Origin: Halobacillus litoralis
GTDB lineage: Bacteria > Bacillota > Bacilli > Bacillales > Halobacillaceae
DNA: 64,000 bases
NCBI RefSeq assembly: GCF_020171725.1
Contig: NZ_JAIVAJ010000007.1
Coordinates: 236,740-300,739, forward strand
Reading direction: 5' to 3'
Positions within the stretch are counted from its first letter, which is position 1. Each line of letters begins with the position of its first letter. The notes beneath the pieces were generated by a model. The model saw only the letters and a list, made by a program, of their open reading frames with translations, was not told the DNA's origin and did no database searches. A program made the position numbers and the translations under genes. Shown piece by piece: positions 50,722 to 58,559 of this stretch.

Positions 50722-50734
50722 CTGCAACCCCTCC

Positions 50735-51580
50735 TTATCCTTTCACTCCACTTGATGTAATGCCTTGAACATAATAACGTTGGAAGAACAGGAAGATCAG
50801 AACGACCGGTATAGTCGTGAGCGTCAAGGCCGCCATAATCTGTCCATACTCAATGTTATTGTCGGTAAATAGATACTGTATGCCTACTTGCACGGTCCTA
50901 ATTGAATCATCTGTTGCGACAATCAACGGCCACATGAAGTCGCTCCAATGGGTAACGAAAGCCAAGATGGCAGCTGTCGCAAATACAGGCTTTGAATTGG
51001 GAACAACAATCTTCCAAAAGACTTGGAACGGGTTCGCTCCATCAATCTGAGCCGCTTCCTCCAGTTCATTCGGAATGCCTTTAAAAAATTGAATGAAAAG
51101 GAATATGCTGAAGGCTTCTGCTATGAATGGGACAATAAGCGATGGATATTCGTTGATCCACCCGAAGCTGTTCACAACGACATAAAGCGGGATCAGTACA
51201 CTTTCAAACGGCACGACATATAACGCAATAATAACAACCAGAATCAATCCGCTTCCAGGGAACTTCAATTTCACAAGAGCGTAAGCACATAGAGCGTTCA
51301 CAACTGTTCCAAGCAGCACGATCATTCCGACTGAAAATAGACTGTTCCACATGTAACGGAGAAAATTAACACTGTCATCAAACAAGATCGATGCGTAGTT
51401 ATCAAGCGTCGCCTGCCTGGGAATTAAAGACTGCAGCCCCATGTCTTTAAAAATCAGGGTCTCTGGCTTGACAGAGGCGACGATCATCCACAGAAGAGGA
51501 GAAATAAATAAGATTCCGAGAAGTACAATTCCAATTGATAGCGCGAGTTTCTTTGCTTTATTTTTCGCTTTCCGATCCAT
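50735..51580 (-). CDS. Sugar ABC permease, MalG/CUT1 type
   Basis: 281 residues, six membrane helices. The EAA loop EAAQIDGANPFQVFWKIVVP is the contact to the ATPase. Partner of the preceding MalF-type gene. Its ATPase is not encoded here; MsmX-type shared ATPases are usual in Bacilli. Confidence 0.94.
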   Translation of the reverse strand: MDRKAKNKAKKLALSIGIVLLGILFISPLLWMIVASVKPETLIFKDMGLQSLIPRQATLDNYASILFDDSVNFLRYMWNSLFSVGMIVLLGTVVNALCAYALVKLKFPGSGLILVVIIALYVVPFESVLIPLYVVVNSFGWINEYPSLIVPFIAEAFSIFLFIQFFKGIPNELEEAAQIDGANPFQVFWKIVVPNSKPVFATAAILAFVTHWSDFMWPLIVATDDSIRTVQVGIQYLFTDNNIEYGQIMAALTLTTIPVVLIFLFFQRYYVQGITSSGVKG

Positions 51581-51592
51581 CCTTCTTCCCTC

Positions 51593-52510
51593 CTATTGTT
51601 TCAATACTTTCTTCAAAATTAATGAAATCGTCAGCACAACCAGGAAGAACACAACAGCGATGGCAGAAGAATAACCGACGTCCCTGAACTGGAACCCATT
51701 CTCATACAACATAAAGACAAGAGTCTTTGTTGAATCGCTCGGTCCTCCGTTTGTCATGACATAGGGTTGGATGAACAACCGGAAGGCCTGAATGGTCGTT
51801 ATCATCAATACAAAGCCCGTTACATTCTTTAAGGAAGGCAGTGTCACGTTCCAGAATTTCTGAAAGGCATTGGCGCCATCGATATCTGCTGCTTCATACA
51901 ATGTTTCTGGGACATCTTTTAGTCCGGCAAGAAAGATCATCATCTGAAAACCTGCTCCCTGCCAAACGGACATAAATATAATGGAGTTCATCGCCTGTCC
52001 TTCGCTAAGTAAGAAAGGTTGGTCCGGGATGCCCAAGAAGTTCAAGCCGCTGTTGATTAAACCGCTATCGACGTTGTAAAGGAATGTCCACAGAATGGCA
52101 ACGACAACCATGGATGTAACGACAGGACTGAAGAAGAATACTCTTCCGATGACAGCCGTCTTCACTTTTTTATTCACTAAAATAGCAAGCCCTAATGCGA
52201 CGGCACACTGTAACGGCACTACAACGGCCGAGAAGTACATCGTATTTTTCAGAGCTGTGAAGAACACAGCATCTTGAAATAACCTTGCGTAATTGTTAAG
52301 CCCAGTGAATGTTTTGCCGTCTGGGTTCAACATATTATATTCCATAAAGCTGTACACAAAGGCCAAACCGACGGGAAGGATCAAGAATGTAAACAACAAT
52401 ATCAAAGCAGGTAAAGAAAAAAGAAAGCCGAGCCACCTTTTTTGCTGCTTGTAGGTTAGGGAAAGGCCAATTGATCGTCTTTGTTGAATTTTACCGGACA
52501 ACCATTCCAT
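51593..52510 (-). CDS. Sugar ABC permease, MalF/CUT1 type
   Basis: 305 residues, six helices, ATG 52510 preceded by AGAGGTGA. The EAA loop reads YEAADIDGANAFQKFWNVTL. N-terminal basic cytoplasmic stretch KIQQRRSIGLSLTYKQQKRW. Forms the channel with the MalG partner. A stable hairpin separates it from the binding-protein gene. Confidence 0.94.
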   Translation of the reverse strand: MEWLSGKIQQRRSIGLSLTYKQQKRWLGFLFSLPALILLFTFLILPVGLAFVYSFMEYNMLNPDGKTFTGLNNYARLFQDAVFFTALKNTMYFSAVVVPLQCAVALGLAILVNKKVKTAVIGRVFFFSPVVTSMVVVAILWTFLYNVDSGLINSGLNFLGIPDQPFLLSEGQAMNSIIFMSVWQGAGFQMMIFLAGLKDVPETLYEAADIDGANAFQKFWNVTLPSLKNVTGFVLMITTIQAFRLFIQPYVMTNGGPSDSTKTLVFMLYENGFQFRDVGYSSAIAVVFFLVVLTISLILKKVLKQ

Positions 52511-52541
52511 TATGTGTCACCTCTCTTTAAAAATGTATTGG

Positions 52542-52567
52542 GAACTTGGCGGGAAACCGCCAAGTTC
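52542..52567 (-). other. Intercistronic hairpin between binding protein and permeases
   Basis: Perfect 11-bp stem GAACTTGGCGG / CCGCCAAGTTC with a 4-nt loop and no T tract. Such hairpins often stabilise the binding-protein mRNA or cut read-through, giving more binding protein than permease. Confidence 0.75.
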
Positions 52568-52572
52568 ACCCC

Positions 52573-53844
52573 TTATTTCACACCTTTACGTTCTAAATCC
52601 TTCTCTACTTCGTCAGCTACTTTATCCAATTCTTCTTGAACATCCCCACCTAGGAATATATTTTGGACAGCCTGACCGTACTTCGTCGTTAAGACTGGAT
52701 AAGATGGTGTTGTCGGACGGGGATGAGCCGTGTTTAAGACTTGATCTTTCAATACATTTAAAGGCTCCTCGTTCCACTCTTCCATAGACTCAAAGGATGA
52801 GATACGTGCAGCAGGTTTATTTTCAACTTGAGAGATTTTTACGATATTTTCTTCATTCATCATGTAATTCAACAGAGTTGCCGCTTCTTCTTTATGCTCT
52901 GTATTGGTCGATATTCCCCAGTTCCAGTCACCGGACGGAGATACCTGATCACCGTTCGGGCTCTTCGGATAATACGTAATGCCCCAATTTGTTTCTGGAT
53001 AGTCTTGAAGTTTCGCCCACTCCCACGATCCCATCAGCATCATTGCCGCGTTGCCATCTTCAAATTCTGTAGGTGTAGGTTGCAGGTTAACTAAACCTTC
53101 TTCTGTAAACTTCTTCAAATATTCGACGGCCTCCACTGTTTCGGGTCCGTTTACATACCCTTCAACTGCTGAACCATCATCTGCAATGAACTGTCCACCA
53201 TTGCTCCAAACAGTCGGTCCTGTGAAGTAAATGATCCACTCCCCATAGTCCAACGTCCAGTTGACACCATAGATTCCTTTTTCTTTATCCGTCAGTTGCT
53301 GTGCTGCATTATAAAATTCATCCCATGTCCACGCTTCCTCACCCGCTTTTGGAGGTTGAATTCCTGCTTCGTTTAGCATGTCAGCATTGTAGAATAACGC
53401 TACGGTCGACTCAGTAGGACCTACCGTATAGAGTTGGTCATTGTAAGTACCTTGCTGAATGATCGAGTCTACAAAATCTTCCTGATTCTCTACTAACCCA
53501 TCAATAGGCTGAATGATTCCGGAGTCAGCGTAGTTCGCAACATTGGGTCCGTCTAAGGCAAGTAAGTCTGGAAGAGTACTGCTAGTAGCTCCCGCCGACA
53601 CTTTATCTTCGTATGCATATTTGTTTCCACGTGGGATAAAAGTAGCCTCTGCTTGAATCTCTCCAGCATACTCTTTGTTAAATTCTTCAATAATTTCTTT
53701 ATAGGCTTCCGATGTATCGCCTTCCGGATGCCAAAGGGATAATTTGACCGCTCCCCCTTCTCCAGAAGCTTCTTCGCCCGAACTGCATCCAATCAAAACA
53801 CCTGCAAACAATACAAACAATAAAGACAAGTACCCTTTCTTCAT
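52573..53844 (-). CDS. Sugar ABC substrate-binding lipoprotein
   Basis: 423 residues. Lipoprotein signal KGYLSLLFVLFAGVLIGC (Cys20). Family 1 extracellular binding protein: KLSLWHPEGDTSEAYKEIIE, ALDGPNVANYADSGIIQPID, NGGQFIADDG, AAMMLMGSWEWAKLQ, then a C-terminal RPTTPSYPVLTTKYGQAV. First gene of the permease/GH32/YesL operon, so its ligand is probably a fructo- or levan-oligosaccharide (inference). Confidence 0.94.
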   Translation of the reverse strand: MKKGYLSLLFVLFAGVLIGCSSGEEASGEGGAVKLSLWHPEGDTSEAYKEIIEEFNKEYAGEIQAEATFIPRGNKYAYEDKVSAGATSSTLPDLLALDGPNVANYADSGIIQPIDGLVENQEDFVDSIIQQGTYNDQLYTVGPTESTVALFYNADMLNEAGIQPPKAGEEAWTWDEFYNAAQQLTDKEKGIYGVNWTLDYGEWIIYFTGPTVWSNGGQFIADDGSAVEGYVNGPETVEAVEYLKKFTEEGLVNLQPTPTEFEDGNAAMMLMGSWEWAKLQDYPETNWGITYYPKSPNGDQVSPSGDWNWGISTNTEHKEEAATLLNYMMNEENIVKISQVENKPAARISSFESMEEWNEEPLNVLKDQVLNTAHPRPTTPSYPVLTTKYGQAVQNIFLGGDVQEELDKVADEVEKDLERKGVK

Positions 53845-53863
53845 TTTTGTTGCCTCCCTTTTT

Positions 53864-53877
53864 ATAAAGCGTTTTCA
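53864..53877 (-). promoter_or_regulatory. cre-like site 1 of the ABC operon
   Basis: On the minus strand TGAAAACGCTTTAT, close to TGWAANCGNTNWCA, 20 nt before the binding-protein start. Confidence 0.5.
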
Positions 53878-53896
53878 TAACCTAATAGTATGATAA

Positions 53897-53910
53897 TGAA
53901 AGCGCTTTTT
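53897..53910. promoter_or_regulatory. cre-like site 2 of the ABC operon
   Basis: TGAAAGCGCTTTTT, with the core AAAGCGCTTT palindrome typical of strong CcpA sites. Confidence 0.65.
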
Positions 53911-53975
53911 ATATGAGGCATTCCTGTGATTGATGTTGAAATAATTACACTGCATTCTGATGATTTGCAACAAAT

Positions 53976-54002
53976 CAAAAAGCCCTCGCATTGAGCGAGG
54001 GC
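53976..54002 (-). terminator. Terminator of the two-component operon
   Basis: AAGCCCTCGC / GCGAGGGCTT hairpin; on the minus strand T5 follows. It separates the sensor operon from the ABC operon. Confidence 0.93.
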
Positions 54003-54003
54003 T

Positions 54004-55125
54004 TCAGGATTGGTGTTGCTTTCTATATTGTGTGGGCGTGACCCCTAGCGTTTTTTTGAACACCTGGCTGAAGTAACGCTGGTCGGTGTACCCCACTTTC
54101 TCAGCGATTCTATATGTTTCAAGTTCTGAAGTCGTGAGCAGGAGACAGGCGTGGTCCATTCTGGTTCTTCTAAGGTATTCCAAGAAAGTCATGTGATATT
54201 TCTTCTTGAAGAGCTGGCTGAAATAACTTACACTCACTCCGACCTCGTCGGCTACTTGGTCGATGCTTAAGTCTTCTTGAAATTGGCGGGATACGATTTC
54301 CGCAGCCTGATCGACGGCATCAATCGCAGACGTTCTTGCCCCGTACCTTTTATCCACCAGCGACTTTGTCAGCACGCGTTCTTGTGCAAAAGAGGAAAAT
54401 TTCAAGATAGACTCCGCTTCTTCGAAAGATTTCTTACAGTCCATAATTCCACGAACGGCACGACCAATTGCGAATATGACGTTTCTTGAAGATGCCACCA
54501 TCTCACTAGCTAGACGTTCAGCTTGTTCAACTAACGCTCCTTGTTCCTCTCCTCGGAGAACAAGAAACATATGGGTTGGGTTCAATGGATAGGAATAGAC
54601 CTTAATATCAGACGAAGGAGGTACGTCCATTTCATGATCCGAATCCTTCACTACCATCACAACATAGGAGAATGGACTTTCCTCATCCACAACATTTGTC
54701 CCCTTCATGATGCGTTCAAACAAAGCCTGTTTTTCCCACTGTTCCTCTTTCAAGTGAATCTCGTCCACAGCCTTTTGAATACAAGATTCCAATTCTTCGT
54801 AATCAATCGGCTTCAGGAAATAATCTAGGGCATTATATTTTAACCCTTCTCTTGCGTAAGAGAACTCATCGTATCCACTAAGGAGAATAGCAAGAGGTGG
54901 TGACTTCCAATCGTGAATAGTCTTTAATACCTCCACCCCTGTCATCTTTGGCATCGAAATGTCGGTCAGCAGTAAATCGATTGGCTCATTCTTCAAGATA
55001 TCGATAATGTCCATACCATTTTTTGCTGTAGCGACCACTTCACATCCAAGATCCTCCCAATGGATGATGCTCGTTAAATTTTTTAAAATCAGAGGTTCGT
55101 CGTCTGCAATCATGACTCGAATCAT
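54004..55125 (-). CDS. Response regulator, YesN type (receiver plus AraC HTH)
   Basis: 373 residues from ATG 55125 (GGAGGAGG upstream, ATGA overlap with the kinase). Receiver domain 1-120: IADDEPLIL, phospho-Asp in LLLTDISMPKM, LLSGYDEF, LDYFLKPID. A middle linker of 130 residues, then a two-helix-turn-helix AraC domain: DEVGVSVSYFSQLFKKKYHM and EKVGYTDQRYFSQVFKKTLG. It probably activates the adjacent sugar ABC operon. Confidence 0.95.
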   Translation of the reverse strand: MIRVMIADDEPLILKNLTSIIHWEDLGCEVVATAKNGMDIIDILKNEPIDLLLTDISMPKMTGVEVLKTIHDWKSPPLAILLSGYDEFSYAREGLKYNALDYFLKPIDYEELESCIQKAVDEIHLKEEQWEKQALFERIMKGTNVVDEESPFSYVVMVVKDSDHEMDVPPSSDIKVYSYPLNPTHMFLVLRGEEQGALVEQAERLASEMVASSRNVIFAIGRAVRGIMDCKKSFEEAESILKFSSFAQERVLTKSLVDKRYGARTSAIDAVDQAAEIVSRQFQEDLSIDQVADEVGVSVSYFSQLFKKKYHMTFLEYLRRTRMDHACLLLTTSELETYRIAEKVGYTDQRYFSQVFKKTLGVTPTQYRKQHQS

Positions 55126-56831
55126 TCCGGCTTCCTCCTCCCAATAGGAAACGACATCTTGATAATCGTTCCTTGATTCTCTTCGGCACACACCATTAAA
55201 CCAAATGTATACCCGTAATAAAGTTGAAGTCTTTTGTGGACATTTAGAAGGCCGTGCCCTAAAGGTTCACTACCTTTTCTATTCAAACTCTCTAAGACCT
55301 CACGTGACACTCCACAACCATTGTCTTCAACAAATATGAACCCTCGTCCCTCATGAGCATGACCACGGATCTTAATCTCTCCGCTCATTTCTTCGGTAAA
55401 GGCATATTTAATACTATTCTCAACCAAAGGCTGCAAGACAAGCTTTAAGATCCATTCCTGTTTAAGTGATCCGTCAATATCCACTTGAAAATCGAAACGA
55501 TGATCGAAACGGATTTTTTGAATTTCTAAATAACTGGTCACGTGACGAAGTTCCTCCTTCACAGTCACTTCAAAATCACCATTTATACTAATTCTAAGTA
55601 ATTTTCCCAGGTTGATGGTCATTCGACTGATATCTTTCTGTCCGTTCATGGCAGCCATAGCATTGATGGATTCTAACGTATTGTACAAGAAGTGAGGATT
55701 GATCTGCTCTTGCAGCACTTGGAACTGAGCTTCACGTTTATCCTCTTGTTCCCTTCTCACATCTTCAATCAGATGACGTATTCTTCCGATCATTTTATTG
55801 AAGCCTTTGGAAATGTTCCGGAGTTCCCGTAATTGGAACGCCCCCATTTCCACATCCAAGGACCCTCCCTCTACCTGCTTCATACGAATGAGAGACTCTT
55901 GAATGAATTGAGAGATTCTTCGCAGATAAAAGATATTGAATAAAAGGGCTAAGAGAATCGCAACTGCTAGGAGGGCGATTGTCGTGTTCCGAATTAAAAA
56001 GACTTCACTAGCCAATACGTCCCACCGTTGGATTGATACCAACATTAGTGAATCATGACGAAACGTTTGAAAGCTTGATGGGACGTATGTAACCAAGCTT
56101 TGGTACCCACCTGATTCCGTCAAGAAATACCCAGGTTGATTGCTGTTTAAAGAAGTGATATCCAAGTTGTCCCCTATTTGTTCATAATCCTTTGCATACA
56201 AGATTTCACCTTCAGGTGTTGCAATGAACTCTTCTGTCGAAAAAAGTTCGTCAAACAACTGCATCTTGATGTTTATTATCAAATATCCTAAGTTTTCTAA
56301 CGTATCAATGTCTTTAATGACACGCCCCTGTGTCAACAGGAATTCCCCTTCATCGGCCCATCCCTGATTATCCAATGGCGACAACCACACTGGTCTTCCT
56401 TTTTGTTCAATAAGCCCTCTATGAAAAGGGGAAGTAACGAAACGACTGAAGCTAGGAATGGAAGATTCCTTTAGATGAACGACTTGCCCTTCTTGGGCGT
56501 AAACCGTAAAATCGTCTACTTGAGCGTTTCCGTACATTAGCCCAGCCATCGACTGTTGCTCATTATACACCTCGATAATCGATTCTGAATCTTCATCTTC
56601 TAAGAAGGATTGGATCTCATTAGAAGAGATCACAAAATCCGAGAACGTATTCACCTCAGAAATAGATTTCTGCATATTACGATCGACAGCCTTCAGTGTC
56701 TGCACAGTCTGTTCACTAATATTCGATTGTAAAGTGGTAGAGGATATTGAATAGGAAATTCCCCCTATCAAAGCTATAGGGAGCAAGACGAACCCGACAA
56801 AAGCAAGAAGCATCTTCGTTCTGAAACTCAT
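55122..56831 (-). CDS. Sensor histidine kinase, YesM type
   Basis: 569 residues. Two transmembrane helices (about 8-30 and 280-302) bracket a large extracellular sensor domain, followed by HAMP, the His_kinase segment EQINPHFLYNTLESINAMAA with the phospho-acceptor His, and HATPase_c with PLVENSIKYAF and GFIFVEDNGCG. YesM kinases sense oligosaccharides, here probably assisted by the adjacent binding protein. Overlaps both neighbours by ATGA. Confidence 0.95.
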   Translation of the reverse strand: MSFRTKMLLAFVGFVLLPIALIGGISYSISSTTLQSNISEQTVQTLKAVDRNMQKSISEVNTFSDFVISSNEIQSFLEDEDSESIIEVYNEQQSMAGLMYGNAQVDDFTVYAQEGQVVHLKESSIPSFSRFVTSPFHRGLIEQKGRPVWLSPLDNQGWADEGEFLLTQGRVIKDIDTLENLGYLIINIKMQLFDELFSTEEFIATPEGEILYAKDYEQIGDNLDITSLNSNQPGYFLTESGGYQSLVTYVPSSFQTFRHDSLMLVSIQRWDVLASEVFLIRNTTIALLAVAILLALLFNIFYLRRISQFIQESLIRMKQVEGGSLDVEMGAFQLRELRNISKGFNKMIGRIRHLIEDVRREQEDKREAQFQVLQEQINPHFLYNTLESINAMAAMNGQKDISRMTINLGKLLRISINGDFEVTVKEELRHVTSYLEIQKIRFDHRFDFQVDIDGSLKQEWILKLVLQPLVENSIKYAFTEEMSGEIKIRGHAHEGRGFIFVEDNGCGVSREVLESLNRKGSEPLGHGLLNVHKRLQLYYGYTFGLMVCAEENQGTIIKMSFPIGRRKPE

Positions 56832-58072
56832 GGGCGTTCACCACTGTCCTGCTCATATTTCTCAAACATATTCTCTAAGTTGGATAAGTAGGCCTTACTA
56901 TCTTGATGGATTAAAAATTCTAGCGTGTACTTCCTGTAATCGGCTTCTGCTGCGGTCCCACCGTCCCAATAATGGTTCGGCCAGTTTACCGATTCATCGG
57001 CACGAAGCTTCTTCTCAAGTACCTTTACCTCCTCACGTTCTACCATAACTCCTTCTATCGTGCTGATAGATCCTTCATAGTTTGAAAGCTTGGATGCCTG
57101 ATCTTTTTGAATCAAAAAGGAAAGAAATTTTTTCGCTTCTTCAGGGTGCTCAGTGGCCGACGAGATGGCAATACCAATGTCCACTCCCCCAAGCACAGGA
57201 TGCTGTTCAGACTGATCTGCTGGGAAAGGGAAAATGCCATACTCCAATTCAGGGTTTACTTCATCGATCAAAGGCAATGCCCATGTTCCCATCACCATCA
57301 TAGATCCTTGCTCTTTTGCAAACTTCTCAATAGCATCTTGATAGCTATCCTCAAAGGCATCAGCTTGTGTAAAAGGTAGAACTTGAAGTGTTTTCTCTGC
57401 CAGCTCATTCCACTGTGGGTCATTCACAATCTCATAGTCCCTTTTCTCCCAGTACTCTTGAGAGAAAGCATTTGCTACGAAATTCAGTGTGAACACACTT
57501 GTCTGCTCTACATCTCCGTTTGGCATGATAAACGGCGTGTACCCTTCGTCCTCCATCTGATGCATCGTGTCGATCCATTCTTCCCAAGTAGACGGAACGG
57601 ATAAATTCAGCTTTTCAAAATGGCGCTTGTTATACAGAACGCCTACAGCATTTTGTGTCAAAGCGGCTCCGTACATCCTCCCGTCTACAAGATAGCGGTC
57701 TTGAATATGAGATTCAATATCCTTTAAAAACGGCTCATCCGTTAAATCCTCTAGATACCCCTTTCTTGCACGGATGAGATAATCCTCTTCAATGGGGTAA
57801 GTAATAAACAAGTCTGGAACATCCCCACGAGCCATTCTTGTCTTCAAGACCGTCATCCCTCTCGGCACTACGACTTGCTGAATATCGATTCCGTTGTTTT
57901 TAAACTCAAATTCTTCAATCAACGTCTCGAATACCGCTTCTGTCTCTACTTTTGGACTGTAAAACTCTAATACGACCTTGTCCTCTCCAGAAGTCACTTG
58001 CTCCGGCTCGCTGGAACAAGCCGTTATAAAACAGAACAAAATGACTACCATCCGTATCCCCCATTTTCCCAT
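56828..58072 (-). CDS. Second extracellular sugar-binding lipoprotein, sensor-linked
   Basis: 414 residues from ATG 58072 (GGAG 9 nt upstream; GTG 58081 is less likely). Lipoprotein signal IRMVVILFCFITAC. Family 1 binding fold: VVLEFYSPKVETEAVFETLI, IQQVVVPRGMTVLKTRMARG, GSMMVMGTWALPLIDEVNPE, GVDIGIAISSATEHPEEAKK. It is the first gene of the operon with YesM/YesN and has no permeases of its own, so it may present sugar to the kinase rather than, or as well as, feeding the transporter. Confidence 0.9.
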   Translation of the reverse strand: MGKWGIRMVVILFCFITACSSEPEQVTSGEDKVVLEFYSPKVETEAVFETLIEEFEFKNNGIDIQQVVVPRGMTVLKTRMARGDVPDLFITYPIEEDYLIRARKGYLEDLTDEPFLKDIESHIQDRYLVDGRMYGAALTQNAVGVLYNKRHFEKLNLSVPSTWEEWIDTMHQMEDEGYTPFIMPNGDVEQTSVFTLNFVANAFSQEYWEKRDYEIVNDPQWNELAEKTLQVLPFTQADAFEDSYQDAIEKFAKEQGSMMVMGTWALPLIDEVNPELEYGIFPFPADQSEQHPVLGGVDIGIAISSATEHPEEAKKFLSFLIQKDQASKLSNYEGSISTIEGVMVEREEVKVLEKKLRADESVNWPNHYWDGGTAAEADYRKYTLEFLIHQDSKAYLSNLENMFEKYEQDSGERP

Positions 58073-58308
58073 TGGCTTCACTCCAGCTGTTTAGTATTCC
58101 TTTCATTATAGAGGGAATGATCTGAAAATTGAAAGGGCATTCAGTAAAAACCCAAAGAATCAGGTTTGATGGTGCTCTGGGAATTTGCATAAAGAAAGAG
58201 ACAGTTGGCCTGCCTCTTTTCTAACCATGTATCTAATTATACGTTCCAATTATAAAAAGAAGATCATCGACATCTTTCACTCTGACGCCGGTAGAAGGTC
58301 GATTATTT

Positions 58309-58555
58309 CGACGTTTCTTGCTCTCACTTCTTCCGAAACGTCGGTTATCTCACTTTTATCGACGCTTCCTGCTCTCCTCACTGCCAAAACGTCGATTATC
58401 TCGGTTTTATCGACGTTTTGACCTCTCCACACTGCCGAAACGTCGGTTATATCCTTTTAATCTACGTTTCTTGCTTTCACCACTGCTAAAACGTCGTTTA
58501 TATCTTTTTTATCGACGTTTCTGCCTCCCGCCACTGAAGAAACGTCGATAAAACC
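58309..58555. repeat. 51-bp tandem hairpin array
   Basis: Five units start at 58309, 58360, 58411, 58462 and 58513, exactly 51 nt apart, each with TATCGACGTTTC and GAAACGTCGATA-like boxes. The last unit pairs TTTATCGACGTTTCT with AGAAACGTCGATAAA across a 15-nt loop. Starts 4 nt after the helicase stop. A repeat-derived ORF with a 17-residue period (58318-58551) has no ribosome site. Confidence 0.93.
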
Positions 58556-58559
58556 TCTT

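Noticed and set aside
58318..58551. 77-residue ORF with a 17-residue KRR-rich repeat
   Set aside because: Produced by the 51-bp (17 codons) array; no ribosome site and the DNA hairpin explains the pattern better.
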